A stretch of DNA of 64,000 nucleotides from Streptomyces showdoensis (GTDB lineage Bacteria; Actinomycetota; Actinomycetes; Streptomycetales; Streptomycetaceae), in assembly GCF_039535475.1 (NCBI RefSeq), contig NZ_BAAAXG010000012.1, forward strand, positions 186,001 to 250,000. The letters are read 5' to 3'. The stretch's first letter is position 1. Every line of letters begins with the position of its first letter. The translations under genes and the position numbers were made by a program. Below are positions 9,351-16,254 of the stretch, in pieces. The notes beneath the pieces are model-generated. The model saw only the letters and a program-made list of their open reading frames with translations. It searched no databases and was not told the DNA's origin.

Positions 9351-9395
9351 ACGCGACGGCCCGCCCGGTACGGGGTACCGGGCGGGCCGTCGCGT
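9351..9395 (-). terminator. Perfect 21-bp hairpin
   Basis: The arms 9351-9371 and 9375-9395 are perfect reverse complements (ACGCGACGGCCCGCCCGGTA at the left edge) around a GGG loop. It lies between the DUF4436 gene and the retropepsin-7TM gene, both read leftward, so it most likely ends DUF4436 transcription. There is no T-run, as is normal in streptomycetes. Confidence 0.8.
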
Positions 9396-9418
9396 CGGGG
9401 CAGTGTGCCGTGCGGGAC

Positions 9419-10330
9419 TCAGGGAGCGGGTGTGGCCGCGGGCGCGTCCGCGGGGGCGTCCGGGCCGGGGCCCGTGGCGGGCGGCTCGGCCCGCATCCCC
9501 GCCACGACCACCGTGACGAGGCAGAACGCGACGATCGTCTCCGCCCAGAGGAAGGCGAGGTAGTCGAGCAGGGAGCCGATCGGCGGGGCGCCGGGGGCCG
9601 TGTTGCGGAAGGCGGCCAGGGCGAAGAGCGTGGCGGCCATCCAGCCGAGGGCCGGCCAGGTCAGGCCCTTGCGCCGGGTGACCAGGTACCAGGCGCCGAT
9701 CAGTACGGACACCGCCAGGGCCCACATCGCCACCATCATGAAGACGGCGAACACCAGGACGCTGTTGGAGCGCGCCAGCCCGACCTCGAAGACCGCGACG
9801 CCGTCGCTGTCGGAGGCGTCCACCGAGGCCGAGAACAGGGCGTCGTTGTTGGAGAGGCGCATGTGGACCGGGACCTTCTCACCGCCCTGCGTGGCACCGA
9901 ACTCCAGGGCCGTCTCGTACGCGTCGAAGGGGTAGTCGGTGATGGGGCCGCCGGTGAGGGCGACCGGCACGTCCCGGGTGGAGATCCGGCTGTGGGCCTT
10001 GAAGGTCAGATCACCCCCGGTGGAGGCCGAGGTCTGCACGACCAGGTCCTCGGCGGGGGAGATCCCGCCGGCCTCGGCGAGCTCCCCGCGCGGGGTCACC
10101 AGGACCCGCAGCACCAGCTCCCGGCCGGCGGCGTCGACGCGCTGGACGGTGGCGTCGACGTCCACCCGGTCGGGCTCCGCACCGCCCGCCGAGTACACCG
10201 TGTCCAGGGCCTGGCGTTCGCCGAACTGCAGCCACGCGCCCACGGCGACGGCCGACACCACGGCGACCAGGAGCAGCCCGGGGACCAGCGTTCTCCTGCG
10301 GGTGCGCGGTTGGCGCCGGTTCTTGGACAC
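9419..10330 (-). CDS. DUF4436 family membrane protein
   Basis: 303 residues. A basic N-terminus (RRQPRTRRRTLVPG) precedes a first helix (about 15-32), then an extracytoplasmic beta-rich domain up to about residue 180 with PITDYPFDAYETALEF, and three C-terminal hydrophobic helices (VLVFAVFMMVAMWALAVSVL and two more). The tail is Pro/Ala-rich. This arrangement is that of DUF4436 proteins, whose function is not established. The GTG start has GGAG upstream. It is followed by the strong hairpin at 9351-9395, so it is probably its own transcription unit rather than part of the retropepsin operon. Confidence 0.78.
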   Translation of the reverse strand: MSKNRRQPRTRRRTLVPGLLLVAVVSAVAVGAWLQFGERQALDTVYSAGGAEPDRVDVDATVQRVDAAGRELVLRVLVTPRGELAEAGGISPAEDLVVQTSASTGGDLTFKAHSRISTRDVPVALTGGPITDYPFDAYETALEFGATQGGEKVPVHMRLSNNDALFSASVDASDSDGVAVFEVGLARSNSVLVFAVFMMVAMWALAVSVLIGAWYLVTRRKGLTWPALGWMAATLFALAAFRNTAPGAPPIGSLLDYLAFLWAETIVAFCLVTVVVAGMRAEPPATGPGPDAPADAPAATPAP

Positions 10331-10407
10331 GGTGACTCCGGGGGTGCTCGTGGTGCGTGCGGTGCGGATGGTGCGGGCAGTGCGTGTGAGGCGCGTGGTG
10401 CGCGGGG

Positions 10408-11565
10408 TCAGGCGGCGGGCTTGCCGGGCTGGTCGTGGGTGGAGCAGTGGATGCCGCCGCCGCCCGAGGCGATCGTGTCGATCGGGACCGGGACGACGTC
10501 CCGCTTGGGGAAGTGCTCCTGGAGGATGCTCTTCGCCCGGTTGTCGGCCTTGCGGTCGCCGAACCTGGGCATGAAGACGGCGTCGTTGGCGATGTAGAAG
10601 TTGGCGTAGGTCGACACGAAGTCGTCGCCCTCACCGGTGATCCTGTTCAGGTCGGGCTGCGGCAGGTCGATGATCTCGAAGCGCCGGCCGCGCGCGTCGG
10701 TGGCCCGGGACAGGACGGACTTCGCCTGGTCGGCGGAGCGGGACCAGGAGTCGGCGGGGGTGCCGGGGTACGCCCGGTCCAGGAGGACGACGCCGGGGGC
10801 GGTGAAGCGGACGAGGCTGTCGACGTGCGCGTCGGTGATGTCCTCGCCGCGGACGCCCGCGAGCCAGACCACCTTCTCGATGCCGAGGGTCTCCTTGAGC
10901 TCGGCCTCGATGCGGTCGCGGCTCTTGCCCCGGTTGCGGTTGTCGTTGACGATCGAGCTCTCGGTGATGAGCAGCGTGCCCTCGCCGTCGGTCTCGAAGG
11001 AGCCGCCCTCGGCCACCAGCGGCGCCTCGACCCGCGGGATCCGGTACTTCCCGAGCAGGGTCTCGCCGACCAGGGCGTCGTTGTCGTGCCGCTGCTTGTT
11101 GCCCCAGCCGTTGAAGTTGAAGTCGACGCCGGTGACGACGCCGTCCTCCTCGACGAAGACGGGCACCGTGTCGCGGGCCCACAGGTCGTCGACCTCCAGG
11201 GGGATGACCTCGACCTGGGAACCGCACGCCCGCTGGGCGGCCTTCAGCTGGTCGGGCCGGGCCATCATCACGACGGCCTCGTACTCGCCGACGGCCCGCG
11301 CGATCCGCGCGATGTCCTCGCGCACGTAGCGCAGGTCGTCCTCCCAGACCGCCTCCAGGGCCGGCCAGGACATGAAGGTGCGGGTGTGGCTCTCCCACTC
11401 GGCGCCCAGCCGGCGCCCCCCGTCCGCACCGGAGTCCGTGCCGGCGCTGCCGGCGGCGCCGACCAGGCCGGGGTCGGAGGGGCCGCAGGCCGAGACGCCG
11501 AGGACGAGTGCGCCGATGCCGGCGAAGGAACGGAGGGCGGAGCGGCGGGAGGGGAGGAAGGTCAC
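10408..11565 (-). CDS. Agmatine deiminase-family protein 2, predicted Tat lipoprotein
   Basis: 385 residues from the GTG at 11565, chosen because GGAG lies 6 bases upstream and a signal peptide follows directly. The N-terminus has twin arginines (RRSALRSF, 7-14), a hydrophobic stretch and the lipobox VSAC with Cys27, so the enzyme should be exported and lipid-anchored. The catalytic set is complete: EVDDLWARD (124-132), Glu186 in AEGG, His247 and Asp249 in AHVDSLVRF, nucleophile Cys374 in GGGGIHC. It is read leftward behind its TetR regulator, with a promoter and operator between them. The substrate, agmatine or another guanidine, is inferred only from family. Confidence 0.83.
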   Translation of the reverse strand: MTFLPSRRSALRSFAGIGALVLGVSACGPSDPGLVGAAGSAGTDSGADGGRRLGAEWESHTRTFMSWPALEAVWEDDLRYVREDIARIARAVGEYEAVVMMARPDQLKAAQRACGSQVEVIPLEVDDLWARDTVPVFVEEDGVVTGVDFNFNGWGNKQRHDNDALVGETLLGKYRIPRVEAPLVAEGGSFETDGEGTLLITESSIVNDNRNRGKSRDRIEAELKETLGIEKVVWLAGVRGEDITDAHVDSLVRFTAPGVVLLDRAYPGTPADSWSRSADQAKSVLSRATDARGRRFEIIDLPQPDLNRITGEGDDFVSTYANFYIANDAVFMPRFGDRKADNRAKSILQEHFPKRDVVPVPIDTIASGGGGIHCSTHDQPGKPAA

Positions 11566-11727
11566 GGTGGACTCCGATCGTGGACTGACGGGAGGGAGGC
11601 GTCCGGCCGAGGTGGGGGGCACGGGGAGAGGGGGCGCGAGAGCGCCGTGCGAGTCCTGCTTCAAGAGTGCGTGATGCGGACCCCGAGCGCCGGTTGCCGC
11701 GACGGCGGGTACGGCCTCATGGTCCAC

Positions 11728-11756
11728 ACTGTGACACTGACTGGAATTTCAGTCAA
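11728..11756 (-). promoter_or_regulatory. Promoter of deiminase 2 with embedded TetR operator O2
   Basis: Read on the minus strand: TTGACT (11756-11751), 17 bases, CACAGT (11733-11728). The operator ACTGGAATTTCAGT (11740-11753, plus-strand reading) again starts in the -35 hexamer, and the longer palindrome TGACTG-N6-CAGTCA spans 11738-11755. It overlaps the last codons of the TetR gene at 11753. The predicted leader to the GTG is about 155 bases. Confidence 0.65.
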
Positions 11757-12409
11757 ACGCCGGGAGAGGCGTGGGCGGCGGGGGTGACGCGGGGCGCACC
11801 GGCGGTGCGGGTGCCGCCGGAGTCATGGGCGGCGTGGGCGAGATGGGAGAGTTCCACCCCGATCGCCTCCCGCATCAGCGCGCGGGCGTGTCCCATGTGC
11901 AGGACGCCGCCGAGCCGCCGCGCGTTGAGCCCCTCGCGCAGGGCGGTCAGGCGCTCGGCCGAGGAAGCCAGCCGCTCGGGGCCCGCGGCCGGGCGGGCGA
12001 GGGCCAGCAGCTCCGTGACCTCCCGGATCCAGGCCTCGCCCGCCTTGGCCAGCGCCTCCCGGAGCCCGGGCTCGAAGATCGCGCCGGCGCGCAGCTCGCT
12101 CCAGGCGGTGCTGTCGGCGCGCACGTCCGGGAGCTCCTGGAACTCCCACAGCAAGGCGAATTCCAGCAGGCCCCGCGGGTCGGTGGGGGCCTCGGTGCCG
12201 CTCTGTCCCGCGGTGTACTGTCGTGCCCGGTCGGTCATGAACTCCAGGGTGCGTCCCAGGAGGCCGGCCCGGTCCTTGAAGTGGTAGTAGACCAGCGCGG
12301 TCGACACTCCGGCCTCGCTCGCGAGCTCGTCCACGCGGAGTCCGCGGACCCCCCGCCGGGCCAGGGTGCGGGCTGCCGCCTCCAGGATGGCCGTTCTGCG
12401 ATCCGTCAC
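11753..12409 (-). CDS. TetR-family regulator 2
   Basis: 218 residues from the GTG at 12409 (VTDRRTAILEAAARTLARRG); an upstream in-frame ATG would place the operator inside the coding region and is less likely. The recognition helix STALVYYHFKDRAG is nearly identical to those of the regulators at 2944 and 14263, and the ligand domain repeats AWSELRAGAIFEPGLR. It lies upstream of deiminase 2 on the same strand and divergent from the Ser/Thr kinase at 12520. The intergenic operator at 12456-12469 suggests it controls itself and the kinase, and the operator at its 3' end suggests it controls deiminase 2. Confidence 0.83.
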   Translation of the reverse strand: MTDRRTAILEAAARTLARRGVRGLRVDELASEAGVSTALVYYHFKDRAGLLGRTLEFMTDRARQYTAGQSGTEAPTDPRGLLEFALLWEFQELPDVRADSTAWSELRAGAIFEPGLREALAKAGEAWIREVTELLALARPAAGPERLASSAERLTALREGLNARRLGGVLHMGHARALMREAIGVELSHLAHAAHDSGGTRTAGAPRVTPAAHASPGV

Positions 12410-12452
12410 CCCATCGTCCCTTCCGGTGGTCTCCGGCCACCATCGTCTCATA

Positions 12453-12481
12453 TTGACTGAAACTTTAGTTAGGGGCACGAT
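12453..12481 (+). promoter_or_regulatory. Promoter toward the Ser/Thr kinase with TetR operator
   Basis: TTGACT (12453-12458), 17 bases, CACGAT (12476-12481) points at the kinase gene. The operator variant ACTGAAACTTTAGT (12456-12469) sits at the same offset as at the deiminase promoters, with one arm degenerate. It lies between the divergent TetR gene and the kinase. Confidence 0.62.
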
Positions 12482-12519
12482 GCGGGGGCCTCACGCCCCC
12501 TCGCCGAAAGAGCCGCCGC

Positions 12520-14193
12520 ATGTCCGCTCAGCCCCCCGGTGCCCAGCCCGCCCGCACGGCTCTGTCTCCCGACGACCCCCGCGAGATCGGCGGCTACCGC
12601 CTGCACGCCCGGCTGGGCGCCGGCGGCATGGGCGTCGTCTACCTGGCGTACACCCCGGGCGGCCGCCCCATCGCGCTGAAGGCCGTACGGGAGGAGTTCG
12701 CCGCGGATCCCGAGTTCCGCGAGCGGTTCGCCCAGGAGGTGGCCAGCGCGCGCCGCATCCACGGCCTGTTCACCGCGCAGGTGGTCGACTACGGCGTGGA
12801 CGCCAGGACGCCGTGGCTGGCGACCGCGTACGTCCCCGGCCCCACCCTCCAGCAGGTCGTCCAGCGGCACGGCCCGCTGCCGGTCCGCACGGTGCTGCCG
12901 CTCGTCGCGGGCATCGCCGAGGCCCTCCAGGGGATCCACGGGGTGGGCGTCGTGCACCGGGACCTCAAGCCCGCCAACGTGCTGATCGCCGCCGACGGTC
13001 CGCGCGTGATCGACTTCGGGATCGCGCGGGCCGCCGACGAGGCCGCGCTCACCGGCACGGGGCTGCGGATCGGCACCGCCGCGTACATGGCTCCCGAGCA
13101 GGCGCTGGGGCACCCGGTCACCCCCGCGACGGACGTGTTCGCGCTCGGCGCCCTCGCCGCCTACGTGTCCTGCGGCACGGCGCCGTTCGGCAACGGGCCG
13201 GAGGCCGCCGCGCTCTACCGCGTGGTCCACGAGGGGCCCGACCTCGGCCGCGTGCCGGCCGGGCTGCGGGAGCTGATCGGGCACTGCCTCGCCAAGAACC
13301 CCCAGGACCGGCCCACCACCGTCGAACTGATCGCGGCCGTCCACGCCCACCCGGCCGTGGGTCCCCGCCCCGGCTTCGCCGACGACTGGCTGCCCCACCC
13401 GGTCAGCGACGACATCGAGGGGTACGGGGCCGGCCCGACGCCCCCGCCCCTCCCGGCGCCGGGCCCCGCCTCCGCGCCGACGCCGTTCCCCACCCCGACG
13501 CACGTGCAGGCCACCGTCACGGCCTCGGCGGCCACCCCGTACGGGCGGCCGCACCCGCGAGGCGACGGCACGGGAACCGGGAGCACGGGAACCGGCGCGC
13601 CGGGGCCGCTCCCCGCGGACGGCTCCCGGGCGTCGCGCCGCGCGCCCCGCCGGGGCCGCCGACTCCTGGTCACCGCCCTGGTGGCGCTGCTCGCCCTCCT
13701 CGCGGGAGGGGCCGTCGTCTCCTACCTCGACCACCCGCCGGAGGAGGGGACGGGGGCGGGGACGGCCGGGAGCTCCGGCGCGCCGTCGGTTCGGCCGACC
13801 GCTCCTTCCGCCGCGGCCGGGTACGCGCCCGCGTACGCGAACACCGAGCTCACCTCGCCCGACGCGAGCTACGAGTTCGACCTCCGGGCCGGCAAGGTCG
13901 TCCCCGAGGAGACGGCCGCCTGGTACCTCGCCCGCAACGCCGGGGCCTTCGTCGTGTCCGAGGAGAGCGACGCCTTCATCGCGGCCGGGGACGACCTGAG
14001 CGTCGCCGACTGCGTCAAGGGCATCGAGACGCAGCCGGTGACGACGCTGCCCTTCGCCGAGCTCGCGGACGAACGGCCGTTCTGCGTACGGAGCGCCGAC
14101 CAGAAGGACGTCGCGATCGTGCGCCTGGTCGAGGCCGCCGCGGGCGGCGGGTCCGTCACGGTCACCGTCGACCGCCACCACCGGGAGGGGTGA
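12520..14193 (+). CDS. Membrane Ser/Thr protein kinase (Hanks type)
   Basis: 557 residues. The kinase domain covers about 26-275 with GAGGMGVVY (33-41), ATP lysine Lys54, the catalytic loop HRDLKPANVL (146-155), DFG (165-167) and APEQ. A Pro/Thr-rich linker (about 280-380) leads to a single transmembrane helix (383-403). A roughly 150-residue extracytoplasmic domain follows, containing two cysteines and no PASTA repeats. The kinase should sense an external signal and phosphorylate cytosolic targets. Its promoter carries a variant of the operator used by the deiminase regulators, which ties it to that regulon. The ATG follows a GAAAGAG site 6-7 bases upstream. Confidence 0.9.
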   Translation: MSAQPPGAQPARTALSPDDPREIGGYRLHARLGAGGMGVVYLAYTPGGRPIALKAVREEFAADPEFRERFAQEVASARRIHGLFTAQVVDYGVDARTPWLATAYVPGPTLQQVVQRHGPLPVRTVLPLVAGIAEALQGIHGVGVVHRDLKPANVLIAADGPRVIDFGIARAADEAALTGTGLRIGTAAYMAPEQALGHPVTPATDVFALGALAAYVSCGTAPFGNGPEAAALYRVVHEGPDLGRVPAGLRELIGHCLAKNPQDRPTTVELIAAVHAHPAVGPRPGFADDWLPHPVSDDIEGYGAGPTPPPLPAPGPASAPTPFPTPTHVQATVTASAATPYGRPHPRGDGTGTGSTGTGAPGPLPADGSRASRRAPRRGRRLLVTALVALLALLAGGAVVSYLDHPPEEGTGAGTAGSSGAPSVRPTAPSAAAGYAPAYANTELTSPDASYEFDLRAGKVVPEETAAWYLARNAGAFVVSEESDAFIAAGDDLSVADCVKGIETQPVTTLPFAELADERPFCVRSADQKDVAIVRLVEAAAGGGSVTVTVDRHHREG

Positions 14194-14262
14194 GCGGGGA
14201 CGGGCGGCCGGGCCCCGACCGGGTGCGCGCGGGGCCGCGAGGCCGCCAGGTAGGGTTCGGGC

Positions 14263-14838
14263 ATGGCGACTCGTAGTACTCAGATCCTGGAAGCCGCCGC
14301 GCGGGTGATCGCCCGCCGCGGGATCCGCGGGCTGCGGGTGGAGGAACTCGCGGCCGAGGCGGGCGTGTCCACGGCGCTGATCTACTACTACTTCAAGGAC
14401 CGCGCCGGGATCCTGCGTCACACGCTGGAGTTCATCAACGACCGCGCCGAGCGCTACACGACCGACCGCGACCCGGACGCCCCGCCGCTGAGCCCGCGCG
14501 AGGAGCTGGAGGAGACGCTGCTCCTGGAGCTCCAGGACACCGTCGAGGTGCGGGAGAACAGCGCGGCCTGGGGTGAGTTGCGGGCGAGCGCCGTCTTCGA
14601 CGAGCTGCTGCGCGAGGACCTCGCCCGGGCCACCCTGGTGTGGACCCAGGAGGTGGCCGCGCTGCTCGGCCAGGTGCTGCCGATGGCGCCCGCCTCGGCG
14701 CTCGCGGCCGCGGGGGAGCGGCTCACCGCCCTGCTGGAGGGGCTGAGCATGCGCTGGCTCGGCGGCGGCATCCAGATCGACCACGCTCGCGGCCTGCTGC
14801 TCGGCGCCATCGAGGCGGAGCTCGCCGGCCTCCGCTGA
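14263..14838 (+). CDS. TetR-family regulator 3, next to cytosolic agmatine deiminase
   Basis: 191 residues. DNA-binding domain ARVIARRGIRGLRVEELAAE with recognition helix STALIYYYFKDRAG, almost the same as in regulators 1 and 2; the ligand domain has AWGELRASAVFDELLR. It lies directly upstream of deiminase 3 on the same strand, 304 bases away, and two operators of the shared type occupy that gap. No operator of this type is visible in front of the regulator itself, so it may not be strongly autoregulated. It is followed by a small hairpin at 14864-14878. Confidence 0.87.
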   Translation: MATRSTQILEAAARVIARRGIRGLRVEELAAEAGVSTALIYYYFKDRAGILRHTLEFINDRAERYTTDRDPDAPPLSPREELEETLLLELQDTVEVRENSAAWGELRASAVFDELLREDLARATLVWTQEVAALLGQVLPMAPASALAAAGERLTALLEGLSMRWLGGGIQIDHARGLLLGAIEAELAGLR

Positions 14839-14863
14839 GCCCCCGCTGAGCCCTCGCACCCGT

Positions 14864-14878
14864 CCCCACCTGGTGGGG
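14864..14878 (+). terminator. Short hairpin after TetR 3
   Basis: CCCCACC-T-GGTGGGG, 7-base arms around one base (effectively a 3- to 5-base loop). It lies 26 bases after the stop of the regulator and before the deiminase 3 promoters, so it may separate the two transcripts. Confidence 0.45.
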
Positions 14879-14897
14879 TGGTGCCTCGCCCGAAACC

Positions 14898-14926
14898 TTG
14901 ACTGTCTTTTCAGTCAATGTCACAGT
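14898..14926 (+). promoter_or_regulatory. Promoter-like element with TetR operator O3a
   Basis: TTGACT (14898-14903), 17 bases, CACAGT (14921-14926), with operator variant ACTGTCTTTTCAGT and outer arms TTGACTG/CAGTCAA (14898-14917). The segment CAGTCAATGTCACAGTG closely matches the deiminase 2 promoter. It lies about 220 bases before deiminase 3. Between here and 15087 I see no convincing gene, so it may be a second, distal promoter. Confidence 0.55.
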
Positions 14927-15087
14927 GAGTCCACGCCGAGCTCGGATCCGCCCTCGCAGCCGCCGGCTCCCGGGCCTTCGGGGCCCTTCGCGGGACCCCG
15001 CCGCCCTCCCTGCTCCCTCTGACGCCCCCGCGTCCCCCTTGACGTACCCGCACCGTGGATTCGCTTCGGCCCTGTCATGACGCACTC

Positions 15088-15116
15088 TTGACTGAAAATT
15101 CAGTTGAGAGGAAGAT
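15088..15116 (+). promoter_or_regulatory. Promoter of deiminase 3 with TetR operator O3b
   Basis: TTGACT (15088-15093), 17 bases, GAAGAT (15111-15116), with the perfect operator ACTGAAAATTCAGT at 15091-15104. The predicted transcript start is about 20 bases before the ATG, leaving room for the AGAGAG ribosome site. The 17-base core is identical to O1b at 3603. Confidence 0.7.
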
Positions 15117-15142
15117 TCCAGCCACCCAAGAGAGAGCTTCAG

Positions 15143-16156
15143 ATGACCGCATTCCGTATGCCCGCCGAGTGGTCCGCGCACGAGGGCTGTCTGATGGCCT
15201 GGCCCACCCGCCCCGACCTGTGGGGCAGTGTGCTGAACGACGTCAAGGAGGAGTACGCGAACGTCGCCAAGGCCATCGCCGAGTTCGAGCCGGTGACCAT
15301 GGTCGCCCCGCCCGGTCACGGCGACGACGCCCGCACCTGGTGCGGCCCGGAGATCACCGTCGTGGAGCTCCCGGTGGACGACTCCTGGTTCCGCGACTCC
15401 GCCCCGCTGTTCGTCCTCGACGCCGAGGGCCGCCGGGCCGGCGTCGACTTCCGCTTCAACGCCTGGGGCCGCAAGCACCACCCCTACGACGCCGACGACC
15501 GGATCAGCTCCCTGCTCCTCGACCACCTCGGCGTGGAGCGCATCGGCTCCGAGATGATCCTCGAAGGCGGCGCGATCACCGTCGACGGCGAGGGCACGCT
15601 GATCACGACCGAGCAGTGCCTTCTGCATCCCAACCGGAATCCCGGCATGAACCGGGACGAGATCGAGGCCGAGCTGAAATCCCGGCTGGGCGTCCGTAAG
15701 GTTGTCTGGCTTCCGTACGGTGGTCTGCTCGACACCGAGACCGACGGCCACGTGGACGGGGTGTGTGCCTTCGCCGCCCCCGGCAAGGTCGTCGTCTCCC
15801 TCCCCGAGGACCCCGCGCACCCCGACTACGCCCGGATGCGGGCCAACCGCGCGGTACTGGAGGTCACCACCGACGCACAGGGCCGCCGCCTGGAGATCGT
15901 CGACGTGCCGCAGGCCGCGTTCGTCGACGTCGCCGACGGCGAGGTCGAGGTGTCGTACCTGAACTACTACGTCGCCAACGGCGGTGTCGTCGTGCCCGTG
16001 GCCGGTCTGCCCCAGGACGACGCGGCCCTCGCGGTGATCGCCGCGGCCTACCCCGGCCGCAAGGTGGTCGGCGTGCGGGCGCTCGCGATCGCGTTCGGCG
16101 GCGGGGGAGTGCACTGCATCACGCAGCAGATCCCCGTCGCCCAGCCCCTGCCGTAA
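15143..16156 (+). CDS. aguA: Agmatine deiminase, cytosolic
   Basis: 337 residues without signal peptide, the canonical cytosolic form. It should convert agmatine to N-carbamoylputrescine and ammonia, a step of putrescine synthesis from arginine. Family motifs: MPAEWSAHEGCLMAWP at the start, PVDDSWFRDSAP (77-88), Glu141 in LEGG, TETDGHVDGV with His203 and Asp205, LNYYVANGGV, and nucleophile Cys325 in GGGGVHCITQQ. The ATG at 15143 is chosen because the conserved N-terminus begins there and AGAGAGAG lies upstream. No N-carbamoylputrescine amidase or transcarbamylase gene is in the window. A 10-bp hairpin separates it from the ABC importer genes that follow. Confidence 0.9.
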   Translation: MTAFRMPAEWSAHEGCLMAWPTRPDLWGSVLNDVKEEYANVAKAIAEFEPVTMVAPPGHGDDARTWCGPEITVVELPVDDSWFRDSAPLFVLDAEGRRAGVDFRFNAWGRKHHPYDADDRISSLLLDHLGVERIGSEMILEGGAITVDGEGTLITTEQCLLHPNRNPGMNRDEIEAELKSRLGVRKVVWLPYGGLLDTETDGHVDGVCAFAAPGKVVVSLPEDPAHPDYARMRANRAVLEVTTDAQGRRLEIVDVPQAAFVDVADGEVEVSYLNYYVANGGVVVPVAGLPQDDAALAVIAAAYPGRKVVGVRALAIAFGGGGVHCITQQIPVAQPLP

Positions 16157-16178
16157 CCGGACCGGCCCCCGACCGCTC

Positions 16179-16207
16179 CTGCCGGACCGTCCGCCGCGGT
16201 CCGGCAG
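16179..16207 (+). terminator. Hairpin after deiminase 3
   Basis: CTGCCGGACC (16179-16188), 9-base loop, GGTCCGGCAG (16198-16207): 10-bp perfect arms 22 bases after the stop. Probably ends the deiminase 3 transcript before the ABC operon, or attenuates read-through into it. Confidence 0.65.
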
Positions 16208-16254
16208 CCTCCCCCATCGCGTACGCACAGACCGTACGGAAAGAGAGCGCGACG

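Noticed and set aside
14927..15087. A small gene transcribed from the distal operator-promoter O3a.
   Set aside because: The frame beginning near 14898 has no ribosome site and gives a Pro/Arg-rich peptide without features; not supported.
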